A stretch of DNA of 64,000 nt, taken from contig JAUIRK010000561.1 of assembly GCA_030549495.1 (NCBI GenBank), positions 131,501 through 195,500 on the forward strand, in the 5' to 3' direction. A program made the position numbers and the translations under genes. Below the pieces are notes generated by a model. The model did no database searches. It was not told the origin of the DNA and saw only the letters and a list, made by a program, of their open reading frames with translations. Source of the stretch: Nectonema munidae (lineage: Eukaryota > Nematomorpha > Nectonematoida > Nectonematidae). Shown in pieces: positions 1 through 12,070 of the stretch (position 1 is its first letter; each line of letters opens with the position of its first letter).

Positions 1-383
1 CAAACTTATTACTGAAGCGAAAGACTTTTTCACTCTTTTTGAAATCACATGGGGGGGGGCGCTTAATTTTAATTTTATATTATATACTAAAACAAATAAA
101 AAATTTTATGGCCTCACGGCGCACCTATGAAATAACGGAAACTTTGGGGCACCTAATTGAGATTGATATGGAAAAATCGGGCATAAAATTTTTAAATAAA
201 AAATACAAAGAAGTACACACCACATATGTTGTCCGTTATTTGGTCGTTCCACGTACCCCCTGTTATGTTGTCTCGCAGCCCTTGTTAAGATCGCTGATCT
301 AGATGGAAACTCTTAGGATTCACATGCCTACCTTTGATGGCGCACCTGGCTATCTTCAAGGGCGCACCAGTTGAGAACCACTG
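1..383. mobile_element. hAT-type element, right end (left end not seen)
   Basis: The stretch at 365-383 read on the minus strand begins CAGTGGTTCTCAACTGGTG, which is the kind of terminus typical of hAT DNA transposons. Motifs of the type GGCGCACC recur inward at about 119 and 341. No transposase is recognisable and the left terminus may lie outside the window. The short open frame at 39-302 has no coding features. Confidence 0.4.
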
Positions 384-532
384 CAGTCTAAGTTACGATT
401 TAAAAAAAAGGGAACATCTGTTATAAAGACAGGACGGTTAAATGTAGTTGAAAAAACGGTATTGTACCCTTATTCATCAGTAGAACCTACGTTTTACGTA
501 CCCTGGATTTTACGTCCTCGCCAAATGATCGA

Positions 533-540
533 TGACGTCA
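533..540. promoter_or_regulatory. CRE-like palindrome TGACGTCA
   Basis: This is an exact TGACGTCA palindrome, the consensus for CREB/ATF-type bZIP factors. It lies about 65 bp upstream of the TATA box in the same element. Function is inferred from the consensus and spacing only. Confidence 0.3.
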
Positions 541-602
541 TCTTTTTGGTCATTAAATGCATTATTAAACGTTTTTTCTTTGTGATTTTATGTATTAAAA
601 AG

Positions 603-612
603 TTTATAAAAG
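603..612 (+). promoter_or_regulatory. TATA box of putative histone-type minigene
   Basis: The sequence TTTATAAAAG is followed, about 25-30 bp later, by GC-richer DNA (around 630) that could hold a start site. The stem-loop ends about 110 bp downstream, so a transcript starting here would be roughly 90 nt with no meaningful reading frame. Confidence 0.35.
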
Positions 613-704
613 CTCAGACGAGAGCAGCATCAAGCAGAAAAAGATAACAACTTCTTTCAGTAAAAAAAAATAAAAATAAAAAAAAAGAAATCTTCAAAAC
701 AAAA

Positions 705-720
705 GGCCCTCTTCAGGGCC
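705..720 (+). terminator. Histone mRNA-type 3' stem-loop (orphan)
   Basis: The 16 bases GGCCCTCTTCAGGGCC form a 6-bp stem with a 4-base loop and fit every position of the metazoan histone mRNA consensus GGYYYUHUHHARRRCC. The A-rich 5' flank (ACAAAA) and the 3' flank AACAA also fit. A purine stretch GAAAGAGAA at 730-738 is placed like the histone downstream element that pairs with U7 snRNA. In replication-dependent histone mRNAs this hairpin binds SLBP and replaces poly(A). No H1, H2A, H2B, H3 or H4 reading frame lies upstream, so the site is an orphan. Confidence 0.5.
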
Positions 721-863
721 AACAAATTCGAAAGAGAATGAATAAAGTAGTTTTTCCTTATTTTAAAATTATTTTCCCCTCTGCATGCATCATTAATTTA
801 CGAATCCTACGTTTTACGTCCGTCGTTCGGTCCCGTGCCGTACGTAAAAGGTAGGTTCTAGTG

Positions 864-2536
864 TACTTAAATAAAAAATTGATATTTGGAAATAGTATAT
901 TTGACAGATATGCCCATATTTTACATTGATGATTTATCGAATGCATTTATTTGATCCAAAATCATCCATACACACTTTCTACTGCTTTATCGAAAATGGA
1001 AAAAGAAAGTAAGATTGCGAAACTTCAAAGGTTAAAGGAGGTTTGTTTGTTTATATTCCCCAAAATTCGTTTCAAAAATTTGGAAAAGCAAAGAGAGGAA
1101 ATTCAATTCCTCTCTGATAAGGAAGATCGATATTTCTTTCAAAAATAAGGCGAAAGAATTATAAAAATACAATTCTGCTGGGATATAGATCTGTGACGTT
1201 CATGTCTAGTCACCCCCACTAATTAAGATGCATCATTTATTAGTGCGAGCTGAACTACTCACTTTCAATTAAGGATTATGTGTATGATGAAATTGTCAAG
1301 TTTGAATTATCCACAGTGCAAAGATATCATCCAATCACTAGCACGCATCCATATATGCAATGAGTAGGCGGCTATCTATCTAAAACACTGGCTCGTTTGT
1401 GAGACCAGTTTGCTGCAGACGAAGCTCGGCTGCCCACAAGGATTGCAAAGTGGGAGGGAAGATATCGAACCCAGACGAATTTTTTCAGAAGTTCGTCTCT
1501 GATGGCAAATTTTTAAAAATCCCAGTCCAAATAGTTAAAACAGACACTTTTTTAACGAAACGATTACTTCTAGCTTTGACTAAGGAAGGCTCACTTGCTT
1601 ATAAAAATTAGACTTTAATGAATTCCTTCATTAATCCAAAGTTTGGGAGAAGGAGTGGAGTCGAAGATTTCAAAGGGATAATAGTGGAAGTAGGTATCTC
1701 ATTTAAATGTATTATTAAAAAATAATTTTTGGAAGTATTTGAAAAAAAAGTTCAACGTTTGTAAGCATATGGAATGAATGACACTTCTTTAGTCGTAGGC
1801 AGAAGCTAAGAGTTGGCGTTGAATTTATTAAGTTTGGAAATATTTGCAGTGAGAATCGGAGTCGGAATTCTTGTAAGTACTAAGAGTAGAGTCCGATTTT
1901 TGTGTTAGTGCAACCGCGAACATCACGCTTAATAAATGTATTCAACGAAAGTTTTGCAGAAAACTACTGTCCCCCAAAAGATTCCTAGGTGTCCAAGAAA
2001 GTAATGAGATGAGATAATTTATTCGCTATGAGATTGATTGTATCATAAATATGCAAACTTCCTCAATTTTAACATCACATGAACAGAATCTTAATACTTA
2101 GAAAGCACACTCTTTGTTTTTGTACATTAAAAAAAAGCGATTGGGTTATCGATACACAAAACTTAGCAAAGATGAAAAAAGAATTTTTAAATCTCTGCAA
2201 TACGAATAGATGCAAAAGCTGTTACTGTAAAAAAATTAACATTTAATATTTTATGCATCCCAACAACGAGTTAACACAAATCCAAAGATTTTTGCATTTC
2301 AGGGCTTCTATAAAACACATGTGGAGCATGGAGGTAAAAATTGGATTAAATTTCACTGAATTCAATTGCTCAAAAATATTTAATATATAAAAAAAACATT
2401 TCACCTTGAAGATATTTGTTTTTAACTAAAAAAAAAATTTGAAAAAAGTTGGGGGTTCCATGCGAACGAGCGGCTTTTATGGTGGTGTTAAAAGTAATAA
2501 ATGAAATACAAAGATGTAATCCTTTAATTAATAAAG
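864..2536. other. Non-coding AT-rich stretch
   Basis: Short open frames at 951-1148 and 1399-1611 show no recognisable domains, splice context or conserved motifs. Nothing else stands out. Confidence 0.4.
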
Positions 2537-2800
2537 CAGTGATTCATAGCCTGGGGTCGGCGGAGCTCTGAGGGGTGCGTGGCTGAGTCTCAGGGGGTCA
2601 TCCGTGAGCAGTTTTTCATTTTTGTAAAAAAACTTAAAATGAGTGCAAATAATCCTGAAACAAAAAGCAAACTTTTGGAGTTTAAAGAAATAGCAAGCGG
2701 TCGCTTTTTGCGCTTTCTCCTTGAATTTACGAATAAATTGTATCAAATGTGTGATAAGAAGCTGCTAGCGTATAACATATGTATCTTCTTGTGATTCAAT
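2537..2800 (+). mobile_element. hAT-type element, left end
   Basis: The sequence starting CAGTGATTCATAGCCTGGGG, followed by a GC-rich stretch with GGGGTGCGTGGCTGAG and CAGGGGGTC, is typical of hAT termini. No matching right end was found. The overlapping open frame at 2579-2794 is probably chance or a decayed internal sequence. Confidence 0.4.
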
Positions 2801-3133
2801 AATCCTTTGCCATAATTATTTTTCTTCTTTGTATATATCAGAAGCATTAATATTTTATCTTGAAGAAGTGTGGTGTTTCTTAGCGAAGGATGATGGCCTA
2901 TGCTTTAAATTTATCTGCTTGTTTTCCTAAAGAAAAGCTACCACCATATTAACGAATTGAGTAACTTATAATATCTAGGTGAAGCATATTATAAATGTCA
3001 TATGAAAACGAGATAAATAAATAATTGAGGAAAATATATGAAATAATAATAAGTAAAGCTCCATCTACTAAGCTTTCACATCTTCAATGAATATAATATC
3101 ATTATCATATTACCATAAGAATATTTTGAATTC

Positions 3134-3633
<500 letters not shown>

Positions 3634-4229
3634 GACCAGATACTACATCTCCTGCCCCCATAACTTTTCACAAAATCACAAAAGCGATTATTCTCCAGCC
3701 TCTACACTCACCATATAAAAATTCTAGAATTGTTTAACTCAAACACAATAAAATTAGCATTCAATTATGTTTTTACATGATTACAGAGAATTTATTCTCT
3801 AATGCCACAAAATTACACTTAACTTTTGTTCAATAATTATTGCGCTCTTTTTACGTCGCAACAAGAATAACAATGACAGTTAGAAGTAGGCGTTTTCATC
3901 TGATTTTTCAAGGATTTAAATCTCGTAATAAATACATCATAGAAGAAGATGAATCAGAGATGAAAAACTCATAAAATCATCTTCAATATTGTATATCATT
4001 ATTGTAATTACTAACAATGAAGTATTGAGAATTTAACAATTACGTACTTTGTCGCGTGGTACCAAAAGTAAAATGAGGAAAAGAATAACCAATATGATTG
4101 TGGGTAGACCCGTTGAAAATCCTGTCCCCAAAAATCCAAACAAGGACTGGACCAAACCGTTTATAGTTTAAACCAGATTTTAATACCTAAGGACCAGGTG
4201 GAACAGGACTACAGAAGAGGTCTTCAAAC
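3634..4229. other. Non-coding stretch, nothing recognised
   Basis: AT-rich sequence without open frames or repeat signatures that I can support. Confidence 0.4.
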
Positions 4230-4233
4230 TTAA

Positions 4234-4357
4234 CCCGACCAGTGTGTCATATATGATACATAAACAATTTTAACTTAGTCTGCTTTTTCAAAAAGTTTTG
4301 TATATGAATCTTCTGCTTTTTAATAAATATCGTCTGATTTTTCTGGTCACGAAAGGG
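4234..4357. mobile_element. piggyBac-like MITE, copy A (124 bp)
   Basis: The element starts CCCGACCAGTG after a TTAA and ends CTGGTCACGAAAGGG before TTAT, so it is bounded by the TTAA-type target of piggyBac elements with CCC/GGG termini. The interior shares the words GTCTGCTTTTTCAA and AATATCGTCTG with copy B at 7278-7407. A short palindrome (TGTCATATATGATACA) sits next to the left terminus. Confidence 0.5.
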
Positions 4358-4849
4358 TTATTAAATTATCTTGTTTTAGATTCAATCGAAAAAGCCAGTA
4401 GAAATTACACTTTGGACTTAGAGGAACTATAATAATCTACAAAGTAAATTTTCAAATGAATACTGGCTTTTTCTAGTATTTTATAAAGCAGAGATACATT
4501 GCATGTAATTCTCAAAAGCAGTCCAAAAGTGAAACTGGCATACATCTACTGCATACATTGTTTGAAGTATCTTTGCTCAAATTAAGTTTCAATATATTAG
4601 GAACGAAAAAGAACAAATAAAGATATGAAAAATCCAAATATTTAGTAATTCAAAAAGTTGATCGTTGGAATAGAGAAAAATACTAAAGCCCATTACAAGC
4701 TTTACTTCTCAGAGAACTAGGTTGACTGATTTTCACTTATCATCTCTTATAAAAGTTGGAACTGCACAGAAATTTCAGCCAGACATAGCAAAGATTGTCA
4801 AGAACAAGAGGTGTCAAGCCTCGGGACCAGAACATGAAAAGTATTTGAA
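4358..4849. other. Non-coding stretch, nothing recognised
   Basis: AT-rich and without supported features. Confidence 0.35.
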
Positions 4850-5199
4850 TAATTAATAATAAACGTTTATTTTGAACTATTGTATGTGTATTTCATTTGT
4901 AGTTCATTCAAATACATGTGGGCCATGTATGTTGCCTTATAAACTTTTTTTATACTAAAATAAAGAACAGATTTATATCCTTGCTAATTTTTTAATTAAA
5001 TTATTTTGTTTAACTATACATGACTTTGTACTTGCATTTTTGAATATAACCAAAGCATTGCATGTTTCTAAGTTAAAAGTAAAATATTCTGCAATAATTT
5101 TTATTGAACAACTTTAAATATAATTGTAGGAATGCGGCTCTCATGGGAACACAAACTCACTCCTTTGGCCCTCGAAGGACTTCGAGTTTGACATGCCTG
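4850..5199 (+). mobile_element. hAT element 3' end (SCAND3/ZBED-like type)
   Basis: The right terminus GGACTTCGAGTTTGACATGCCTG, given here only as its key words CTTCGAGTTTGACA and GCCTG, is characteristic of the 3' ends of SCAND3/ZBED-like hAT transposons. It is preceded by the usual GGAATGCGGC and CCTTTGGCCCTCG words. The following 8 bases, CTCTAGAG (5200-5207), would be the target duplication, but the left copy was not found. The hAT transposase relics at 28.5-30.2 and 34.2-34.7 kb belong to the same broad type. Confidence 0.45.
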
Positions 5200-5889
5200 C
5201 TCTAGAGAACGATCTTATAACAAATTAAATTGGAAATAAAGCAAGTTCAAGTACGATTACAGGTTAAACTTAGCGGCGTACATCTACCACATGTGGTGTC
5301 TGAAACGGATAATAATTTGGCGGCATCTTAAAAGTTCCCATAACTCTCAAAAGCGTGAATAACACAAGCGTATGTAGGCAAAATAAGACTTAAACGCTTA
5401 GTTTACATTTTAAATCTCATGATATCATTATACTTGTTTATCGACATAAATGCCCCTCCTTGAAAAACCCAACCCCGCTTACAAAAATAACCTTTTAAAA
5501 AATTCTTCCTTAGTCATAGGAATGCCATATGTTCCGGTTTGCCGGGACAGTCCTTATTTCACATTCTTATCCCGGTGTTCCTTTTTTAAAAATGTAGGTG
5601 CTCGGTTTGAAGAAGTTTTATTTGGAAATTTAAATTTGTAAAACAATAAATAAATGAATTTTTATAAAATTTTCCATTCTCGAATTATCACATTTCTATG
5701 ATTTCATCATGAATATAGTTTTATCCGAGTCCTTTTTGAGTCCATTGTTTATAGTTTATTTTTTTGGTTCATTTGATTCTGTTTCTTTGTAAAAATGAAA
5801 GAAAGGGTATTCGAATTTTGTTTAAAATAATAAAAAAGAAATTTTTTTTATGAATCTAAATATAGTTATACTTTGAAATTTAAACTCTA
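5200..5889. other. Non-coding stretch, nothing recognised
   Basis: The 63-codon open frame at 5450-5641 has no recognisable features. Confidence 0.35.
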
Positions 5890-6900
5890 ATCCTAAACGA
5901 ATGCGTTCCTTAAATCCAGAATTACAAGATTATCCTTTTTTAGAAAAGCTTGAAGACAAAAATGATTGCAATGTGTTCTATTGAGCTCTCGTCTAAGAAA
6001 AGTGCTATTAACTCTGAAAGACATGAATGTAGTTTAAAATCAGTTAAACAAAAATCTCAATTTGAACCTCGTGAGTTTGTAATATAACTATACTTTTCGT
6101 TATCAATCATCATAATATAGTTTGGAAGCCTTAAAACTTAGGACAGTAGTCTGTTCTTGGAGAAACTTTTTAAACAATAACACATTTGATTATGGCTATT
6201 TTAAAAAACCCATAATTTGGCACAAAAAATCGTGCTTTTCATGTGGTGATACCCACAATACAATTTTTGGTGGTGTAGGAAGAAGAAAAATGTTAAAACA
6301 ATGTTTTCATCAAATTAAAGAAAGAAATAGGTAAAAACATTGCTGTTGATACTCACTCTTCCTATCGAAGTAGAAAGTTTAGTTGTGAAAATTTACAAGC
6401 GTTGACGATTTAAAAGATTTCTGCCATTTTGCACGTGTTGAGTAGTACAAGAAGGTTGGCTCTTCAGCACAAAAGCAGGATTCCTGTCTATGTTAGTAAC
6501 TATTTCGAGAACATTCTCCAGGGTTAAACAAAAAGTTTATTTTAGATAAATTTTGACAATTTTTTTTGGTTTGTTCATCTTTTAATAATGATTTGAATTG
6601 TGTTGAATTTTATGACGAAATATAAAGTGAGAGTTCTTTTCTCAAAAAAAAGTTATTTCAAAAGATGAATTCAGAGCCAAAAAGTTTAAAATGACACTTG
6701 TGAAAACATTTCGAAAAAAACATGTATATCTTTTTAAATAAAACTAAATTTGAAGTACAAAAAAACTTTTGTAATAATTTTGAACAGGTTTGATTGAAAA
6801 AAATACTGCAAGTCTATCCTTAGATAACTTTCATGATATTTCTACACAATTTTGAAACTACATCGTTATATACAGAGCTTCAAGAGGAGAGAGAGAAAAG
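5890..6900 (+). pseudogene. hAT transposase relic (BED finger plus core fragments)
   Basis: Broken plus-strand frames resemble one widespread hAT transposase type. At 5900-6075 there is a BED-like start (NPELQDYPFLEKLED, then Cys and His residues spaced as in a degraded BED finger). At 6235-6335 the words DTHNTIFGGVGRR match the catalytic-core segment that usually reads DNTNTNFGGVKRRG. At 6357-6405 LPIEVESLVVKIY, and at 6405-6447 DDLKDFCHFARVE, match the next conserved block. At least four frameshifts and stops separate these pieces, so it is long dead. The identification rests on remembered family motifs, not on a search. Confidence 0.5.
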
Positions 6901-7277
6901 TGAGACGACGATGAAAGAACAAAGAAAAATTGTCATACTCAGATTGTAATTATGAGTGATGCATATCTGATCATATTATGATAATGTCGGATTAGATATT
7001 CAGATATGATTTTGCCATAAGTGCTGTCAAATTACTTGACAAGCAAGTGTTATATCTCTTCAAACAAAAGTCCAAACAATCACGATCCCTTGACATAAAC
7101 AATATTTTTAAACAAAAGTTATTACTTCTTCCTAAACAAATTCATTACACTTCATAAAGTACTCACTGCAATATCTTTTCAAACTTACGTGGGAAGAAAT
7201 CTTACTAAAAAATGTCAAAAAGGAAAGAGCTTTGCATGTTGTAAAAGGAAAGAATGACATTTTGATGTCCTCTTTAA
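6901..7277. other. Non-coding stretch, nothing recognised
   Basis: AT-rich; the minus-strand open frame at 7132-7323 overlaps a MITE and shows no features. Confidence 0.35.
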
Positions 7278-7407
7278 CCCATTTACGACCAATGTTCCTA
7301 TTTTGGAACATAAGTAATTTCATCTTCGTCTGCTTTTTTCAATGACTTTGAATATAAATCGTCTGCGTTTTTTTAGATATCGTCTGCTTTGTTCGGTCTT
7401 AAATGGG
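7278..7407. mobile_element. piggyBac-like MITE, copy B (130 bp)
   Basis: The ends read CCCATTTACGACC on the left and, reverse-complemented, CCCATTTAAGACC on the right. Each end is flanked directly by TTAA (7274-7277 and 7408-7411), which is the exact signature of piggyBac target-site duplication. A hairpin ATGTTCC...GGAACAT lies just inside the left end. The interior resembles copy A. Confidence 0.65.
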
Positions 7408-7411
7408 TTAA

Positions 7412-10400
7412 AGTTTACTTCGAACACACAAGTAAACTAGATTATGTATATGATCTATTGAAAGCCAAAAGCTTAGTAAAAAACGAATCCTTCAATACAA
7501 AGGCTTCAACGAAAGAGACAACTTCTCTCTGTCACAGAGAGCTTGACAGTGTTAAGCGTGCGTCAAAAGGAGCATATATGCTCAACGTGGGAAAAAATGG
7601 CCAAAAGAATCTAGAACTAGAGAAGAATTCATCATTACCTTAGATAGTCCTTCCTTACTGATGATAATGAGCCAAAGGAATTTTTCCTGCATGATGGTGG
7701 TTCAGAATGTGCTAAAAGAGTTCTCTGTTTTTACACTCAAAAAATGTAAAGTTTTTAGCTTCGTGTGAAATAGTTTTTAAATGGATGAAAATTTTAAAGT
7801 TTCACCCAAAATATTCATGCCCACTTCTTTACGTTTTACACACGTGTTGAAACAAGACTTTAACATACTATTCATTTTAGTAATAAGCTATAACTTTCAG
7901 GAACATACACCTACTATATGTTACTGTAGCTTTCAAAAAATTCGATTTTGGCAAAAATGAAATTTTTGTAGTTAATTATTTTAATTTATAATAATAGTAA
8001 GGAGTTAATGAAATAGAAAAATGAAAACTAAAATGAGAATTTAAAGTAAAATATTACTTCGGGCAAAAATTTTACAGTTTCAAGTTGGAAATATTCAAAA
8101 GAAGTTTACTTGCAACGACGATTAAAAAACATATGCTCCAAATATATTAACAGCAGCATTAGCATAGCAAAAATTTTTACAAGTTATTGGACATAGCATT
8201 TAACTTTTAAAAAAAACATTTTCATTTTTGTATACAAACTTGTATATCTAGTTCTTTTCTTTTTTTGTTAGAAAATAATGTCCAATTTACTTGTAATACT
8301 ATTTTCAGATTTCATTACATTTTTGAAAAGAAATATGGAGAAGCAGCTGTAAATTTATGAAAACTTTCTTTTCATTCAATTTTACCATGACTGTTTAAAT
8401 TTTTTTAATATTTCATAACTTAATCTATATATTTAAATACATTTTAGCTTTCCTAATAAAATAACTCCCCATATACGGGTATAAAATTCTTCCAACAGTC
8501 CTTAGCATCATATGTTCCTAGTGCTTCATACAAGTTTCTGAAAAATATATATTTCATATGAAGATGTTTGAAAAGGAGATTTTTAAAACAGGAGATTTTG
8601 AATAAAGGGATTTTTGAACAGCACACATATTATTTTTATAGAAATGATTTCAATAATGTTCCCATCAAAGAAATATAAAGCAGAACAATGATTTACGCAA
8701 TTAACCCACCGGTCTTTCTTTATCTTAGCACTTTAACCGGACTCCTACGTTGAGTAAAAAACTGGTGTACCCGACTAATATTTATTATGATTAAACTACA
8801 CCTGACGTTTAACTGATCCACTTGGACAAAATTTAACCGTTGGAGAACCTGAGCGTAAACAAAGCTTTAACAAGTGATAAAAATTCCTTGAACTAATAAA
8901 CTAAGAGTCAAAATATTTTTTAAAAATAATTTATGCTTTTTTTTTTATTTCGACCTCTTTAAATTTATGAGTAGGCGGCAGCTTCTAAAATTTTTCTGGC
9001 GCCCAGTGGCGCATTCAGAAAATTAATTTACGGATCCTTTAAAAACAATCATGATAACAACGTGGTATCCTATTTACAAAAGTAAGTACCGCGAACACTC
9101 GTGCTTAATAATAATCAGCTCTTTTTTACCGGAATTAATTGACTCGGGGGTGTTGGTTATCTTTCGTAAACAGAATTTAACCGAAGAAAATAAAAATTGA
9201 AATAGAAAAGTGTGCAAACGAAGATAGGAAAACGCATATATAATATAGCACCAGAACATACTATTTCTTCTTCTTCTTCTATCTTATATAAATATTATAT
9301 ATGATTATCTATTCTATTCTTGAAACTCAATGTTTCTTAAGTATAATGTACTAAAAAAGTGCATTAATTATAAAGCATTAGAAACAACTTTAAAAAATCT
9401 CATTTTATTTATTCGAGATGATTATACAAATCACAAAATTTCTACAATATAATTTTCTCCTCACAGCATTTAAAGAATTTCATTATCTCATCAAGCCAAG
9501 AAGTTACCTTTAACTAAACAAGTCTTTACAACATCTCCTCCCTATTACAACTAGAAACTTCAAACCAAAAAGAAGTTTTATTCCACTTCATATCTGCTTT
9601 TTAACCCTCTTTCCAAATCCCTTTGATTTATCAAAGCAAGCACAAATGTCAAGAATGAACTATTTTTGGTTTTGTTCAGCAAACAGTCTCCTAAAGAAAA
9701 TCTTCAAAACTATTCTTCAAAACAAATTTAATTGAAAGTTACGGAGCGGATTATCGACACATAGTAAGTATGTTCCTGAAAGTAATAGCTTATTATTGGG
9801 ATGCAAAATATCGGCGTAAGCTAGTTTTTACGTTATTTCGAATAAACTGAAAGGGAAACAAATATAAAAGATCAATACTTCATTTTAAGGAAATGTGGGA
9901 CCCAATCGAGGGCCAACGAAGACAGTATTGTATGCTACTCCACAGTAATCATTAAAAAGTTACTAAAGTCTAAAATAGTAGTTAATCATATATTTTTAAG
10001 ATGCAAAGTCTCGCAAAATGTCATAGCGCGAAGTATGATACTAAACGTATCATTCATTGTACACAGAGTAGTTTTGAATAGAGATGATAGGTTTGCTTTG
10101 TAGTTGTTACTTTTCCATAATATCAGCGTTACCGAGGTGCTAATCGGCGAAATCACAGAGTTGAACAAAATGTTCCAATGGTTTCCACGAGAAATAGCTA
10201 ATGTATTTTTTACCTTATTGCCCAAGCTTATTTCAAATGAAAACTTTTTAATGACGTTTGTATGATAAGGGAACAACAGTAAGAATGTTACCTATCACTA
10301 CTATTCAATCTAATGCAGACTTTTCTCAGATTAGTATTTATTCAATAATATAGATTTTTGTTCACCATAGTTTACGTTTTAATTATCATATATTTTTACA

Positions 10401-11183
10401 ATGATAAAATTGTAGCAAAAAATATACGAAAACAATATTTCCCTGAAAGATTTCAGATATCGAAAGAAGAATAACTTTGCAAAAATATTTACATTTGCTC
10501 AAAAGTTGAGAAATAAGAGTTTCGAAAAATTGTGAAAGCTATCGAAATGAAAGATAATATCGCGCGTTTACTGCATTGCAAATATGAAAGTTACGAAACG
10601 TTTATGGATAACTGAAACATTATAAGATCACGCAAAACTGAAAGAAAAGGTAAAGATTGAGGTAAATTTAAACTGATGAGATATTGTGCCCAAAATACCC
10701 CAAATATACAAGGATAATCTAGAAAAACGAAACCTTGTTACACAAATTCTAGGAAAAGTTTGTCGAAAGCGATAACTTTTACCACAAACGGCATGCAGGA
10801 TTATAAAAGAAACACACGTCTTACTCATCTGTGTAGAAAAATGCAGTCATCAAATGTCGCAGAGCAATACACGAAGCAAATCCGCAGTCGAAAAGTTAAT
10901 GCAAGAGACACACATGTGTTCACTCGCTCTGCCACGTCGAACGTTATGTATCGTTTTTTCGATTACGAAAGAGATAAAAGATGTTGCTTTCGAAACAAAA
11001 AACTTCATCACTCAATCATCCTTCAAGATGATTTAGGAGGCCAATTAAAATCATGTTATTGACAGGTTCAAACAAATCGCCTAGTCATGCCGAGGGATCA
11101 GATTTAAAAAGAAACTCCAAATGATCTCACCCATCCAATGGTGATAAGAAAAACACCTCTAAAAGTAATCCAAAAAAACATAC
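7412..11183. other. Long non-coding stretch
   Basis: About 3.8 kb of AT-rich DNA. At 9004 a hAT-like word CAGTGGCGCATTCAG occurs without a partner. Open frames at 7389-7643, 9986-10276 and 10760-11062 lack recognisable domains. I cannot exclude small exons. Confidence 0.35.
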
Positions 11184-11293
11184 CCTTGCCCTTTATGGAT
11201 CCCATAAGGGCTCGTCGAGAACCAGATGCTGCCAGTCTTCCAGTCCTCTTAACCTGCCTCAAAAGTCGTTTTATCAGTGGAATGAGCATAGAT
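11184..11293 (-). CDS. Candidate downstream exon next to the secreted-protein gene
   Basis: On the minus strand a good acceptor (TTTTGTCTGTGTGCAG) precedes 11293 and a consensus donor (G|GTATGT) follows 11184. Only one of the three frames is open between them. It encodes a basic, amphipathic peptide starting SMLIPLIKRLLRQVKR. The 110 bp are clearly richer in GC than their surroundings. The exon lies 120 bp downstream of the stop codon of the secreted-protein frame, so it would belong to an alternative transcript, to a 3' UTR or to a neighbouring gene. No partner exon could be fixed. Confidence 0.3.
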
Positions 11294-11335
11294 CTGCACA
11301 CAGACAAAATTGCAACGTCATTTAGGAAAAAATAA

Positions 11336-11341
11336 TTTATT
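11336..11341 (-). terminator. Poly(A) signal AATAAA
   Basis: AATAAA on the minus strand lies about 75 nt beyond the stop codon of the secreted-protein gene and is the natural 3' end signal for it. Confidence 0.5.
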
Positions 11342-11413
11342 AAGTTACTATATACACAGATATCATTATAACTCACACACACACACACAAACATGCAAAA
11401 CGAAATCGTAGCT

Positions 11414-12070
11414 CTAAGGCTTCATCAAGCTCTTGATAATTTTGCGCAGTTGAGGAGACATCTCTTCCTCCTTGTTGCTTATCTCGCCATAGATCTTCTC
11501 TATCTTGTCTTTAGGAATCTCCCTCAACTTGTTGATATACTTCACCAGAAAGGGATACTTGCGCACAGCCTCCCTCTCCAAACGAGTCATCTTTCGCGGA
11601 GAGTGAAGCGTCGCACCCTCATTCTTCTTCAGCATTGAGCGTGCGATCATGTTGTCTTCCAAAATAGCGTTAGCCACCAACGAATCCCTCTGGCTGCCGA
11701 TGATGGAGGGCAGGAGTGAGTTTAAGCTGTGACACGTCGAAGTCTGAAAGGCCGAAGACTGTGGCCCACAAAGCATGTTGAAGGAGCGCAAGATGGGTGA
11801 CACAACACGCACCTCTCGTTGCGTCAGAGCTGCAAAGTGCAAGCGCTTGCCCTCATCCTCAACCTCTTCCAACGCCTTCTTCTCATCTTCAATCACCTTT
11901 TCTGCCGGCACTTCTGGCTCTTCATCGTACACTGTCGAGTCCTTGGTTCTGTCCGGCATGTCGTCATCAACGGGCTCAAACAAATGAGGTTCCGGCTGCA
12001 CATTCTTGGCATGGGATAGCGTCACTGCTACTACAACAAGTCCTAGCAGGAGAATGGATAAAGCTTTCAT
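11414..12070 (-). CDS. Secreted protein of unknown function, 218 aa
   Basis: A single open frame of 218 codons. I chose the ATG at 12070 because it begins directly with a signal peptide (MKALSILLLGLVVVAVTLSHA, hydrophobic core at residues 4-17, likely cleavage after Ala21); the frame upstream has no ATG. The mature protein begins with an acidic, proline-rich segment (about residues 22-75, many Asp and Glu). Two cysteines follow in LCGPQSSAFQTSTC, which could form a disulphide. The C-terminal third is rich in Lys and Arg and looks helical (KYINKLREIPKDKIEKIY), ending MSPQLRKIIKSLMKP. A TATA box lies 60 bp upstream and a poly(A) signal 75 bp downstream, so this looks like a compact, strongly transcribed gene. 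The local GC content is well above the window average, as expected for coding DNA. I do not recognise the family. Confidence 0.75.
   Translation of the reverse strand: MKALSILLLGLVVVAVTLSHAKNVQPEPHLFEPVDDDMPDRTKDSTVYDEEPEVPAEKVIEDEKKALEEVEDEGKRLHFAALTQREVRVVSPILRSFNMLCGPQSSAFQTSTCHSLNSLLPSIIGSQRDSLVANAILEDNMIARSMLKKNEGATLHSPRKMTRLEREAVRKYPFLVKYINKLREIPKDKIEKIYGEISNKEEEMSPQLRKIIKSLMKP

Larger units (their letters stand above)
478..863 (+). mobile_element. TIR-bounded 386-bp element carrying a histone-type 3' end
   Basis: The left end reads CAGTAGAACCTACGTTTTAC and the reverse complement of the right end reads CACTAGAACCTACCTTTTAC, so about 22 of the first 24 positions agree. The termini resemble pogo/Tigger-type TIRs, though a clear TA target duplication is not visible. 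Inside are a CRE-like palindrome (533-540), a TATA box (603-612) and a stem-loop matching the histone mRNA 3' consensus (705-720). No transposase and no histone reading frame are present. The element is therefore a non-autonomous MITE that captured, or sits around, a histone-type promoter and 3' end. Confidence 0.55.

Noticed and set aside
705-720. Bacterial-type intrinsic terminator
   Set aside because: The window is clearly eukaryotic, and the hairpin lacks a following U-run but fits the histone consensus.
10760-11062. 100-codon plus-strand frame as a gene
   Set aside because: No domain, signal peptide or promoter and an unremarkable composition.
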